A stretch of 64,000 nt of DNA from Xenophilus sp003671765. GTDB taxonomy: Bacteria > Pseudomonadota > Gammaproteobacteria > Burkholderiales > Burkholderiaceae_C. Position numbers and translations under genes: made by a program. Below the pieces are notes generated by a model. It saw only the letters and a program-made list of their open reading frames with translations. It ran no database searches and had not been told where the DNA came from. Positions within the stretch are counted from its first letter, which is position 1. Each line of letters starts with the position of its first letter. Below are positions 50,205-59,282 of the stretch, one piece after another. Where the stretch lies: the NCBI GenBank assembly GCA_051414805.1, contig CP166702.1, positions 3,658,001-3,722,000 of the forward strand. Direction: 5' to 3'.

Positions 50205-51760
50205 CGCGCCAGCCGCACACCATCCGCATGCACGCGGCGGACAACGTCGCCATCGTGGCCAACGATGGCGGCCTGCCCGCCGGCACGGTGCTGGCGGACG
50301 GGCTGGTGCTGGTCGACAAGGTGCCGCAGGCCCACAAGGTGGCCCTGGTCGACATCCCCGCAGGTGGCGCGGTGCGGCGCTACGGCGTCCCGATCGGTTA
50401 CGCGATCCAGGCCATCCCCGCCGGCAGCTGGGTGCACGAGCGCCTGCTGCACATGCCCGACGCGCGCGAACTCGAAGGCCTGCCCATCTCGACGGTGAAG
50501 CCGCCCGCGCAGGAGCCGCTCACCGGCTACACCTTCGAGGGCTACCGCAACCCGGACGGCTCGGTGGGCACGCGCAACATCCTGGCCATCACCCAGACCG
50601 TGCAGTGCGTGGCCGGCGTGACCGACTTCGCCGTACGGCGCATCAAGGCCGAACTGCTGCCCCGCTACCCGAACGTGGACGACGTGGTGGCGCTGGAACA
50701 CACCTACGGCTGCGGCGTGGCGATCGACGCGCCCGACGCGGCCATCCCGATCCGTACGCTGCGCAACATCAGCCTGAACCCCAACTTCGGCGGCGAGGTG
50801 ATGATGGTGAGCCTGGGCTGCGAGAAGCTGCAGCCCGAGCGGCTGCTGCCGCCAGGGTCGATCCCTGTCGTCGACCAGCGGGTGCCCGCCGACACGGCCC
50901 TCGACGTGGTCTGCCTGCAGGATGACGCGCACGTGGGCTTCATGTCGATGGTGGATTCGATCCTGCGCCAGGCCGAGCCACACCTCGCGCGCCTGAACGC
51001 GCGCCGGCGCGAGACCGTGCCCGCGAGCGAACTGGTCGTGGGCGTGCAGTGCGGCGGCAGCGACGCCTTCAGCGGTGTCACGGCCAACCCTGCGGTGGGC
51101 TTCTGCACCGACCTGCTGGTGCGCGCCGGCGCCACGGTGATGTTCAGCGAGGTGACGGAGGTGCGCGACGGCATCGACCAGCTGACCTCGCGCGCGAGCG
51201 CGCCCGAGGTGGCGCAGGCCATGATCGACCAGATGGCCTGGTACGACGCCTACCTGGCGCGCGGCCGGGTGGACCGCAGCGCCAACACCACGCCGGGCAA
51301 CAAGAAGGGCGGGCTGTCCAACATCGTCGAGAAGGCGATGGGATCGATCGTGAAGTCGGGCAGCGCCGCCATCTCGGGCGTCGTGGCACCCGGCGAGAAG
51401 GCGACGCAGAAAGGCCTGCTCTATGCCGCCACGCCGGCGTCCGATTTCATCTGCGGCACGCTGCAGCTCGCCGCGGGCATGAACCTGCACGTGTTCACCA
51501 CCGGCCGCGGCACGCCCTACGGCCTGGCCGAGGTGCCCGTCATCAAGGTGGCCACGCGCAGCGAGCTTGCGCGCCGGTGGCACGACCTGATGGACGTGAA
51601 CGCCGGCCGCATCGCCGATGGCGAAGCCAGCATCGAGGACATCGGCTGGGAGCTGTTCCACCTGATGCTCGACGTGGCCAGCGGCCGCAGGAAGACCTGG
51701 GCCGAGCAATGGAAGCTGCACAACGCGCTGGTGCTGTTCAACCCGGCCCCGGTGACCTGA
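50201..51760 (+). CDS. garD: galactarate dehydratase GarD (UxaA family)
   Basis: A 519-aa iron-dependent dehydratase converting galactarate (meso-galactarate) to 5-dehydro-4-deoxyglucarate. The N-terminal SAF domain (about 1-95) begins RMHAADNVAIVANDGGLPAG. The middle and C-terminal domains hold YRNPDGSVGTRNILAITQTVQCV, LEHTYGCGVA, GVQCGGSDAFSGVTANPAVG and SGVVAPGEKATQKGLLYAATPASDF. Length matches E. coli GarD (523 aa) and is longer than a bare UxaA altronate dehydratase. The product is the substrate of KdgD in the divergent arm. An altronate role cannot be fully excluded. Confidence 0.9.
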   Translation: MTRQPHTIRMHAADNVAIVANDGGLPAGTVLADGLVLVDKVPQAHKVALVDIPAGGAVRRYGVPIGYAIQAIPAGSWVHERLLHMPDARELEGLPISTVKPPAQEPLTGYTFEGYRNPDGSVGTRNILAITQTVQCVAGVTDFAVRRIKAELLPRYPNVDDVVALEHTYGCGVAIDAPDAAIPIRTLRNISLNPNFGGEVMMVSLGCEKLQPERLLPPGSIPVVDQRVPADTALDVVCLQDDAHVGFMSMVDSILRQAEPHLARLNARRRETVPASELVVGVQCGGSDAFSGVTANPAVGFCTDLLVRAGATVMFSEVTEVRDGIDQLTSRASAPEVAQAMIDQMAWYDAYLARGRVDRSANTTPGNKKGGLSNIVEKAMGSIVKSGSAAISGVVAPGEKATQKGLLYAATPASDFICGTLQLAAGMNLHVFTTGRGTPYGLAEVPVIKVATRSELARRWHDLMDVNAGRIADGEASIEDIGWELFHLMLDVASGRRKTWAEQWKLHNALVLFNPAPVT

Positions 51761-51791
51761 GCCCTTAGACACCACAACGGAGACAAGCACC

Positions 51792-52766
51792 ATGAACGCC
51801 ATGAACACCCACCGCCGACTGGCACTGGCCGTCACTGCCGCACTCGCGCTGGGCGCGACCCTGCCGGCCGCCGCGCAATCCGACTTCCCCAACAAGCCCA
51901 TCGAGCTGGTCGTGCCCTACCAGCCGGGCGGCGGCACCGACGCGCTGGCGCGTGCCTTCGCCGACGCCAGCCGCAAGTTCATCAGCCAGAGCATCGTGGT
52001 GGTGAACAAGCCCGGCGCCGGCGGCGCCATCGGCTGGCAGGAGGTCATCAACGCCAGGCCCGACGGCTACAAGCTGGCGGTGCTGACCGTCGAGCTGCTC
52101 ACGCTGCCGCACCTGGGGCTGGCCAAGTTCAAGTACGACGACTTCCAGCCCATCGCCCAGCTCAATGCCGACCCGGCCGCCATCACCGTGAAGGCCGAGG
52201 CGCCGTGGAACACGATCGAGGAGTTCCTGGCCGAGGCGAAGAAGAAGCCCGACAGCATGCGCGTGGGCAACTCGGGCAACGGCTCGATCTGGCACCTGGC
52301 CGCCGCGGCGCTGGAAGACAAGACCGGCACCAAGTTCAACCACATCCCCTTCCAGGGCGCGGCGCCGGCGGTGCTGGCGCTGATGGGCGGCCACATCGAG
52401 GCCGTGGCGGTGAGCCCGGCCGAGGTCACGACCTACGTGCAGGCCGGCAAGCTCAAGACGCTGATGGTGATGGCCGACAAGCGCGTGAAGGGCTTCGAGA
52501 AGGTGCCGACCGCGAAGGAGAAGGGCATCGACCTGTCCATCGGCACCTGGCGCGGCCTGGGCGCGCCGAAGAACACGCCGCCCGAGGTGATGGCCAAGCT
52601 GCGCGACCTGGCCGCCAAGACCGCCGCCGAACCGGCCATGCACGAGGTGATGGACAAGCAGAACCTGGGCTACGTCTACACCGACGGCGCCGCCTTCAAG
52701 GAGACGCTGGCCAAGGACGACGCCTACTTCAAGGGCCTCATCACCAAGCTGAGCCTCAAGCCCTGA
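51792..52766 (+). CDS. Bug/TctC-family solute receptor
   Basis: Periplasmic receptor of 324 aa with signal ending PAAAQSD. Marks: LVVPYQPGGGTDALAR, VNKPGAGGAIGWQ, RPDGYKLAVLT, HIPFQGAAPAVLALMGG and VPTAKEKGIDL. It follows garD by 31 bp in the plus-strand arm. Ligand presumably a sugar acid. It diverges noticeably from the next receptor, so the pair is not a recent duplication. Confidence 0.9.
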   Translation: MNAMNTHRRLALAVTAALALGATLPAAAQSDFPNKPIELVVPYQPGGGTDALARAFADASRKFISQSIVVVNKPGAGGAIGWQEVINARPDGYKLAVLTVELLTLPHLGLAKFKYDDFQPIAQLNADPAAITVKAEAPWNTIEEFLAEAKKKPDSMRVGNSGNGSIWHLAAAALEDKTGTKFNHIPFQGAAPAVLALMGGHIEAVAVSPAEVTTYVQAGKLKTLMVMADKRVKGFEKVPTAKEKGIDLSIGTWRGLGAPKNTPPEVMAKLRDLAAKTAAEPAMHEVMDKQNLGYVYTDGAAFKETLAKDDAYFKGLITKLSLKP

Positions 52767-52787
52767 GCAGCTTCCCGATCCCGCAGA

Positions 52788-52850
52788 CGCTACAAAAAAC
52801 AGAGCGGCCAGCGCCCGCCGCACCTGCGGTGCGGGCACTTTTCATCCAAG
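52788..52850 (+). repeat. structured intergenic repeat, copy 5 (diverged)
   Basis: GCTAC-N7-AGAGC replaces the first hairpin, with two pairs lost. The second hairpin is strong: GCCCGC-CGCA...TGCG-GT-GCGGGC followed by ACTTTTC. It lies between two Bug receptor genes on the same strand and may act as a terminator or attenuator. Confidence 0.6.
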
Positions 52851-52873
52851 AGACCGAGACAGGAGACTTTTCC

Positions 52874-53869
52874 ATGCAACGCCGCCGCCTCTTCCAGCAA
52901 GCGCTCGCCGCCGTGGCCGCCAGCGCCCTCCCCGCCCTGCCCGCCTTCGCCCAGGGCCAGTGGCCGACGGGCAAGGCCATCACCTACCTGGTGCCCTTCC
53001 CGGCCGGCGGCACGACCGACGTGCTGGGGCGCCTGATCGCGCAGAAGCTCGGCACCGTGCTGGGCACCAGCGTCGTGATCGACAACAAGGGCGGCGCCGG
53101 CGGCAGCGTGGGCTCCGAGATCGCCTCGCGCGCGGCGCCCGACGGCTACACGCTGCTGGGCGGCACCGTGAGCTCGCATGCCATCAACGTGAGCCTGTAC
53201 CCGAAGATCGGCTACGACCCGCTCACCTCCTTCGCACCCGTCACGCTGATCGGCACCAACCCCACGGTGCTGGTGGTGCCGGCCAACAGCCCGTGGAAGA
53301 CGCTCAAGGACGTGATCGAGGCCAGCAAGGCCAAGGCCGGCGGCCTCTCGTCCGCATCGGCCGGCATCGGCACCTCGCAGCACCTGTCGCTGGAACTGCT
53401 GGCCTACAAGTCGGGCGTGAAGTTCAACCATGTGCCGTACAAGGGCAGCGGGCCGGCGATCCAGGACGTGATCGGCGGCCAGGTGGACATGATGTTCGAC
53501 ACCACCGTCGTCGCCGCGCCCCACATCGCCAGCGGCAAGCTGCGCGCCATTGCCGTCACCTCGCCCAAGCGGCTGGAGTCGCTGCCCGAGGTGCCGACCG
53601 TGGCCGAATCCGGCGTGCCGGGCCTGGCCGACTACTCGGTGCTGTCGTGGCAGGCGATCTTCGTGCCGGCCGGCACGCCGGCGCCGGTGGTCGACCGCCT
53701 GCACAAGGAGATCCGCACCATCCTCGCCCAGGCCGACATGCAGGAGCGGCTCAAGAGCTTCGGCATGCAGCCGGCCGACATGACGACGGCCGAGATCGCC
53801 GCGTTCCAGAAGGCCGAAGTGGCGAAGTGGGCGCAGGTGATCAAGGCGGCCAACATCAAGCCCGAATAG
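52874..53869 (+). CDS. Bug/TctC-family solute receptor
   Basis: Periplasmic receptor of 331 aa with signal MQRRRLFQQALAAVAASALP ending near PAFAQG. Marks: YLVPFPAGGTTDVLGR, IDNKGGAGGSVGS, APDGYTLLGGTVSSHA, HVPYKGSGPAI and LPEVPTVAESG. AGGAGA lies 8 nt before the ATG. Last gene of the plus-strand aldarate arm, or a separate unit behind repeat copy 5. Confidence 0.92.
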   Translation: MQRRRLFQQALAAVAASALPALPAFAQGQWPTGKAITYLVPFPAGGTTDVLGRLIAQKLGTVLGTSVVIDNKGGAGGSVGSEIASRAAPDGYTLLGGTVSSHAINVSLYPKIGYDPLTSFAPVTLIGTNPTVLVVPANSPWKTLKDVIEASKAKAGGLSSASAGIGTSQHLSLELLAYKSGVKFNHVPYKGSGPAIQDVIGGQVDMMFDTTVVAAPHIASGKLRAIAVTSPKRLESLPEVPTVAESGVPGLADYSVLSWQAIFVPAGTPAPVVDRLHKEIRTILAQADMQERLKSFGMQPADMTTAEIAAFQKAEVAKWAQVIKAANIKPE

Positions 53870-54192
53870 GTCGCCTTCGCCGCGGCCGAGGGCGCCGCGC
53901 TTCGCCCCGGCGTGGTGCGTTCCGGGCGGCTCTGGGGCCCGGGAGCGGGGTCTTGCACGCCACCAGGCACCGAAGCCGTTCAAGCTCCGGCGCCGGACGC
54001 CGATAACTGGGATTGGAGCGCCACCGCCGGCGTCCGGTCCTGCCTCCGTTCCGCGCCCGGAACGGCAGCGGACGGAGCCTGGCCGGGGCGACCGACCATG
54101 CACACCGCCCCGCCCTTCCCCCCCGTCTGCCGCACGGCGCCCCCCGCTCTTGGGCGGGCGCACCCGGCTGCGACCCTGCAGGGAGGGCTGCC
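53870..54192. other. 323-bp leader with two perfect inverted repeats, no gene seen
   Basis: Contains CCGGACGCCG / CGGCGTCCGG (10-bp arms, 53993-54002 and 54028-54037, 25-nt loop) and CCGTTCC-GCGCCC-GGAACGG (54046-54065). Neither is followed by a T-run. They may form a structured leader for the GGDEF-EAL gene or end the receptor transcript. No coding frame with a believable start was seen. Confidence 0.5.
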
Positions 54193-57100
54193 ATGACGGT
54201 GCGCCCGTCCAGCCGCCGCGCCCTAACGACGCTCTACGGCGTGGCGACCCTGTTCATGTTGACGGTGGCGCTGGCCGCGGGGGCGCTGTCTGCCGAAATG
54301 CGCCATCGCGCCCTCGAGAAAGCCGGCGGCCAGGTGGCGCGACAGGTGTCCGCCGCGCAGGCCGCGATCGATCGCAGCCTGCGCCGCGCCGATTCGCTGC
54401 TGGCCGACATGGCGGCCCGGGCCGACGGCGCCAGCCTCGCGCAGGCCCTGGGCGCCACCGACCGCGACGCCGCCAGCGCCCAGTTGCGCCAGCAGGTCGG
54501 CCACGACCCGGTCATCCGCCAGTTGGCCTACCTGGACGAGGAGCTGCGCGTCCTCGCCGCCTCGAACCCGCGCGCGCGGGGCCGGCCAGTCGACCTCCCG
54601 GCCGGATTCGCGCAGCGGCTGCGCGCGCAGGCCGACGCCAGCCTCGCCGTCGGCATCTCGCCGGGCGCCCCCAACAGCGCCCTCTCGATCCTCCATCTCG
54701 GCCGGCGGGCGGTCCTGGCCGATGGCCGCGAACTGTTCGCGGTGGCCGAGGTGCCGCTCGCCGCCCTGGGCAAACTGCTGGAGGAAGGCGCCGACCTGCC
54801 GGGGCTGGAAGCCACCCTGGAGTCCGCGGACGGCACGCTGCTGGTGCGCCTGCCCGACGGTGAGCGGACCGGGCGGCCGGCGGCCCCGGCACCCGGGCGA
54901 CCGGTCGCCGACGGCGTGGCGCACCTCGCGCCTTCGCGCCTGGGCGGCCATGCCGCCGTGGTCGCCGCGCGGCCGGCCTTCCATCGCCAGCTCGTGGTGA
55001 CGGCCAGCCAGCCGCAGGCGCAGGTCCTGGCCGGCTGGAAACGCGACCGGCTGGCGGTGGCAGCCGGCGCGGCGGGCTTCCTCGCGATGATCCTCGCCGC
55101 AGCGCTGTTCTCCCATGTGCAGCTGCGCCGCCAGGGCCGCGACCGCCAGATCATTCTGCAGTCCAAGCTCAACCTGGACCAGGCGCTCGAATCGATGGTG
55201 GACGGCCTGGTGCTGCTCGACCCGCGCGACCGCGTGCTGGCCTGGAACCGGCGTTTCGTCGAACTGTTTCCCTGGGTGGAGCGGGCGATCGCACCGCACA
55301 CGCCCTTCCGGCAGCTGATCGAGATGACGCTCGAGCACTTGCGCGGCCAAGGCCTGGACGTGAGCCAGAACGCGTGGCTGGCCGGCGACCTGCGGCGAAC
55401 ACGCGGCGTCCAGGACGAGCAGGAGCTCGCCATGCCCGGTGGGCGCAGCATCCTTGCCGTGAAGAGCCCGATGCCGGACGGCGGCATCGTCTGCGTGTTC
55501 CGCGACACCACCGAGCGGCGCCAGCACATCGCCGACGTCGTGAAGGGCAAGGCCCAGCTGCAGGCCACGCTCGACGCACTGCCCGACCAGCTGCTGGAGG
55601 TCGGGCTGGACGGCCGCTGCTTCGACTTCCACTGCCCGCCCGGCGTCGCATCCGGGCTGCTGGTCGACCAGCCCGTCGGGCTCACGCTGGCCGAAGTGCT
55701 GCCGCCCGATGGCAACACGGAGGTGATGGCCGCGCTGCGCGAGGCCTACGTGGCCGGCCGCTGCACAGGGCGCCAGTTCGAGCGCCGCGCGTCGCAGGGC
55801 ACGAGCTGGTTCGAGGCCTCGGTGTCGCGCAAGCCGGTGGGGGAAGGCGCCGACGCCCGATTCATCGTCATCCTTCGCAACATCACCGAGACCAAGGCCG
55901 CCACGCAGGAGATCGAGCACCTCGCCTTCTACGACGCACTCACTGGCCTGCCGAACCGGCGCCTGCTGCTGCACCGGCTGCAGGGCTGCGTCGACAACAA
56001 CGCACGGCACCAGCGGCAGGGCGCCTTGCTCTTCCTGGACATCGACGACTTCAAGCGTCTGAACGACGCCCACGGCCAGGCGGTGGGCGACGACATGCTG
56101 CGGCAGGTCGCCGCCCGGCTGCAGGATGTGCTGCGCGACGGCGGCATGCTCGCGCGGCTGGCGGGCGACGAGTTCGTGCTGATGCTCGAGAACCTGAGCC
56201 ACGACCACGCCCTGGCGATGGTGCAGGCCCGGGCCCTCGCCGACAACGCGATGGCCCGGATGGCCGAGCCCTTCCGGCTCGCCCGCATCGAATACCACAG
56301 CACGTGCAGCATCGGCGTGTGCGTGTTCGACGGTGGCCGGCGCTCGATCGAGGACCTGCTCAAGCAGGCGGACATCGCCATGTACTACGCCAAGCTGGAC
56401 GGCGGCCATGCGGTGCGCGTCTTCGAGCCGGCGATGAAGACCACCGTGACGGCGCGCGCTGCGCTGGACAGCGAGCTGCACGTCGCCCTCAAGAAGCGGC
56501 AGTTCGTGCTGCACTACCAGCCGCAGGTGAACCACCTGGGCCGCGTGGTCGGTGCCGAGGCGCTCATCCGCTGGAACCATCCGGTGCGCGGGATGGTGCC
56601 GCCGGCCGGTTTCATCGAGCCGGCCGAGCAGACCGGCCTGATCGTCCCGATCGGGTTGTGGGCCCTCGAGGAGGCCTGCGGCCAGCTCGAACGCTGGGGC
56701 CACGACGCGCGCTACGCGCACCTGACGCTGTCGGTGAACGTCAGCGCCAGGCAGTTCCGCAAGGAGGACTTCGCGGAGGAGGTGCGGCAGGTGCTGATCC
56801 GAACCGGCTGCCAGCCCTCGCGCCTGAAACTAGAATTGACCGAAAGCCTGCTGCACGACCAAGTGACGGAGACCATCAGCAAGATGAAGTCGCTCGCCGC
56901 CATCGGCATCCGCTTCTCGATGGACGATTTCGGCATCGGCTTCTCGTCGCTGTCGTACATGGCGCGGTTGCCGCTGCACCAGCTCAAGGTCGACAAGTTC
57001 TTCGTGCAGGGCATCGGCCAGAACCCCAAGATCGAGCTGATCGTCCAGACCATCCTGGGCATGGCCGCCAACCTCGACCTCGAGGTGGTCGCCGAGGGCG

Positions 57101-57240
57101 TGGAAACCGAAGGCCAGCTCGCGTTCCTGCAGGCCCACGGATGCAAGGTCAGCCAGGGCTACTACTTCGGCCGGCCCGAGGCCCTGTCCGATTTCGAGCA
57201 CCGGCTCAAGGAGCCGACCCCGGGGGTCGCGCGTGGCTGA
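54193..57240 (+). CDS. membrane GGDEF-EAL protein with two PAS domains
   Basis: A 1015-aa cyclic-di-GMP enzyme. N-terminal membrane helix (about 12-33), periplasmic sensor of about 260 aa, second helix (about 292-315), PAS (about 330-450, MVDGLVLLDPRDRVLAWNRRF), PAS (about 455-570), GGDEF-type domain (about 575-740) and EAL domain (about 755-1005). The cyclase signature reads AGDEF rather than GGDEF, with no I-site, so cyclase activity is doubtful though not excluded. The EAL domain keeps EALIRW, NVSARQF, ELTES, MDDFGIGFSSLSYM, KVDKFFV and EGVET, and should be an active phosphodiesterase. The stop overlaps the next PAS-GGDEF gene. Confidence 0.92.
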   Translation: MTVRPSSRRALTTLYGVATLFMLTVALAAGALSAEMRHRALEKAGGQVARQVSAAQAAIDRSLRRADSLLADMAARADGASLAQALGATDRDAASAQLRQQVGHDPVIRQLAYLDEELRVLAASNPRARGRPVDLPAGFAQRLRAQADASLAVGISPGAPNSALSILHLGRRAVLADGRELFAVAEVPLAALGKLLEEGADLPGLEATLESADGTLLVRLPDGERTGRPAAPAPGRPVADGVAHLAPSRLGGHAAVVAARPAFHRQLVVTASQPQAQVLAGWKRDRLAVAAGAAGFLAMILAAALFSHVQLRRQGRDRQIILQSKLNLDQALESMVDGLVLLDPRDRVLAWNRRFVELFPWVERAIAPHTPFRQLIEMTLEHLRGQGLDVSQNAWLAGDLRRTRGVQDEQELAMPGGRSILAVKSPMPDGGIVCVFRDTTERRQHIADVVKGKAQLQATLDALPDQLLEVGLDGRCFDFHCPPGVASGLLVDQPVGLTLAEVLPPDGNTEVMAALREAYVAGRCTGRQFERRASQGTSWFEASVSRKPVGEGADARFIVILRNITETKAATQEIEHLAFYDALTGLPNRRLLLHRLQGCVDNNARHQRQGALLFLDIDDFKRLNDAHGQAVGDDMLRQVAARLQDVLRDGGMLARLAGDEFVLMLENLSHDHALAMVQARALADNAMARMAEPFRLARIEYHSTCSIGVCVFDGGRRSIEDLLKQADIAMYYAKLDGGHAVRVFEPAMKTTVTARAALDSELHVALKKRQFVLHYQPQVNHLGRVVGAEALIRWNHPVRGMVPPAGFIEPAEQTGLIVPIGLWALEEACGQLERWGHDARYAHLTLSVNVSARQFRKEDFAEEVRQVLIRTGCQPSRLKLELTESLLHDQVTETISKMKSLAAIGIRFSMDDFGIGFSSLSYMARLPLHQLKVDKFFVQGIGQNPKIELIVQTILGMAANLDLEVVAEGVETEGQLAFLQAHGCKVSQGYYFGRPEALSDFEHRLKEPTPGVARG

Positions 57241-59044
57241 CCCGGCGGACGCCGCGCAGGATGCCCAGGGCGTGATGGCCACGCTGTCGGTCATGGCCCA
57301 GATGCTCGACGGCCTGTCGGTGGCCCTGTGCGCCTTCGACACGCAGGACCGCACCCTGCTGTGGAACCGCAGTTTCGTCAGGTACTTTCCCGAGCATGCC
57401 CGCCACGTTCACGTGGGCGAGCACTATGGCGACAACCTGCGCCGCTTCTACCGGCACAGGCTCGACGCGAGCGAGCAGCCGGCGCTCGAACGCTATGTGC
57501 AGGCCGGCATCGAGCGCCACCGCACCCAGCAGGCGCCGTTCTCTTTCGAGCACCGGGGCCGGCGCCTCAGCGTGTCCTCCCTGGCGCTGCCCGACGGCAC
57601 GCGGGTGCGCATGTGGCGCGAGGACACGCCGCCCCCTGCCGCCCCCACCCCCACCCCTGCCCCCCGAGCCGCCGCCGCGAGCGTCGCCGCCGCGCCGGAG
57701 CCCATGGAAGCGTCGCTGCTGGACCATGTGGCCGACGGCGTCAGCGTCATCGACGCCGGCACGACCATCGTCTGGACCAACGAGGCCTTCCTGGCCATGT
57801 ACGGCTTCGAGAGCCGCGAGGATGCCCTGGGCCTGAGTTTCTCTGCCGCCTACGAGCACAGCTGGCGGGTAGAAGGTGAACCCTCGCAGGCTTCGCGCAT
57901 GGCGGACGGCTTGAGCGTGCTGCGCGACCAGCTGCGTTTTCCGGGGGCTGCCTTCGAGCTCGCGCTGCCGGGCGACCGCTGGTGCCGTGTCATCGCCCGG
58001 GCCGGCCCGCAGGGTCGGCATGTGCTGGTGCACGTGGACATCACTTTGCTCAAGCGCCAGCAGCACGAGCTGCTCGCCGCCGAGGCGCGGGCCCGGGAGA
58101 GCGAGGCCCAGCTGAACCGCAAGTCGAGCATGCTGGAACTCACGCTGGAGCGGATGGACCAGGGCCTGATGATGGTCAACGCCGAGGGCATCGTCGAGCT
58201 GTGCAACCGGCGCGCCATGGAGCTGCTCGACCTGCCCGAAGCGCTGATGGCCTCGCGCCCGAGCTTCCAGCGCGTGCTGCAGCACCAGCTCGACCGCCGC
58301 GAATTCGACCGCGCCGATCCCTCGGTCATGGGCTTCATCAGCGCCGGCGGCATCCTGAACCGACCACACAGCTACGAACGCGAGCGCCCCGACGGCCGGG
58401 TGATCGAGATCCGAAGCGTGCCGCTGGAGGGCGGCGGGCTCGTGCGCACCTACACCGACATCTCGGAGCGCCGCGCACAGGAGCAGCGCATCCGCTTCCT
58501 GGCACGCCACGACGGATTGACCGGCCTGATCAACCGCGAGGTCTTCATGGAGCAGCTTGGCGAGGCCATGGGTTCGGCCAGCGCCATCGCCGGCGGACCG
58601 AGCGTCTGCTTCCTCGATCTCGACCGCTTCAAGAGCATCAACGACCGGCACGGCCACGCCGTCGGCGATCAGGTGCTGATCGAAGCGGCGTCGCGCATGA
58701 GCATGGTGGTCCGCGACCACGGCGTGGTGGCGCGCCTGGGAGGCGACGAATTCGGCGTGCTGCTCGGCGCCGGAGTCAACGCGCGTGCGGTGGCGCAGCA
58801 ACTGCTGGAGGCCTTCCGTGCCAGCGACTGGTTGACGGTGGGCCCGGTTCACGACGTGGCCATATCGATCGGCGTCGCCACCTTCCCCAGCGGCGGCAGC
58901 GACTCCCACTCACTGCTGCGCTCCGCCGACGCGGCGATGTACCTGGCCAAGGCCACCGGCGGCGGCCTCGGGGGCGTCCGGGTGTTCGGCACCAGCGCGG
59001 CTGCGGTGCTCACGCCCGAACTGCAGCCCCAACCCATGCCCTGA
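57233..59044 (+). CDS. cytoplasmic PAS-GGDEF diguanylate cyclase
   Basis: A 603-aa protein without membrane segments. Three PAS-like domains: about 22-130 (SVALCAFDTQDRTLLWNRSF), 160-285 (DGVSVIDAGTTIVWTNEAF) and 300-425 (MDQGLMMVNAEGIVELCNRR), joined by a Pro/Ala linker. The GGDEF domain (about 435-595) has FLDLDRFKSINDRHGHAVGD and an intact ARLGGDEFGVLL. The I-site place reads RDHG instead of RxxD. GTG start, overlapping the upstream EAL gene by 8 nt, so a synthase and a hydrolase of cyclic-di-GMP are co-translated next to flagellar genes. Confidence 0.92.
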   Translation: MADPADAAQDAQGVMATLSVMAQMLDGLSVALCAFDTQDRTLLWNRSFVRYFPEHARHVHVGEHYGDNLRRFYRHRLDASEQPALERYVQAGIERHRTQQAPFSFEHRGRRLSVSSLALPDGTRVRMWREDTPPPAAPTPTPAPRAAAASVAAAPEPMEASLLDHVADGVSVIDAGTTIVWTNEAFLAMYGFESREDALGLSFSAAYEHSWRVEGEPSQASRMADGLSVLRDQLRFPGAAFELALPGDRWCRVIARAGPQGRHVLVHVDITLLKRQQHELLAAEARARESEAQLNRKSSMLELTLERMDQGLMMVNAEGIVELCNRRAMELLDLPEALMASRPSFQRVLQHQLDRREFDRADPSVMGFISAGGILNRPHSYERERPDGRVIEIRSVPLEGGGLVRTYTDISERRAQEQRIRFLARHDGLTGLINREVFMEQLGEAMGSASAIAGGPSVCFLDLDRFKSINDRHGHAVGDQVLIEAASRMSMVVRDHGVVARLGGDEFGVLLGAGVNARAVAQQLLEAFRASDWLTVGPVHDVAISIGVATFPSGGSDSHSLLRSADAAMYLAKATGGGLGGVRVFGTSAAAVLTPELQPQPMP

Positions 59045-59282
59045 GCGCCGCGCGGCACGGCCGCACGTGGGCGCAAACCAACATCCGGAAAGCCGGAGCC
59101 GGTAAATTTGACATTTGTTAATTATCATTATCCGAAATACACACCCTGTCTTGCAGCGCCGGCCCTGGCCGGCGTGATCCCGGCGAAACCAACGTGCCTT
59201 CCCGCCCGCCCAGCCGAGCCTTCCCTGCCCCTCGACCGATTCGGATCTCCCCGCGCCGCAGCGCACCGGCGGGGGATGGCCG
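59045..59282 (+). promoter_or_regulatory. upstream region of the NarL-type regulator
   Basis: Holds the most AT-rich stretch of the right end (about 59103-59145), including a TTGACA at 59108-59113. I could not place a matching -10 at 16-18 bp, so only a promoter region is proposed. No gene seen. Confidence 0.4.

Noticed and set aside
59108..59113. TTGACA as a -35 box before the NarL-type regulator
   Set aside because: No acceptable -10 hexamer at 16-18 bp; reported only as part of an AT-rich promoter region.
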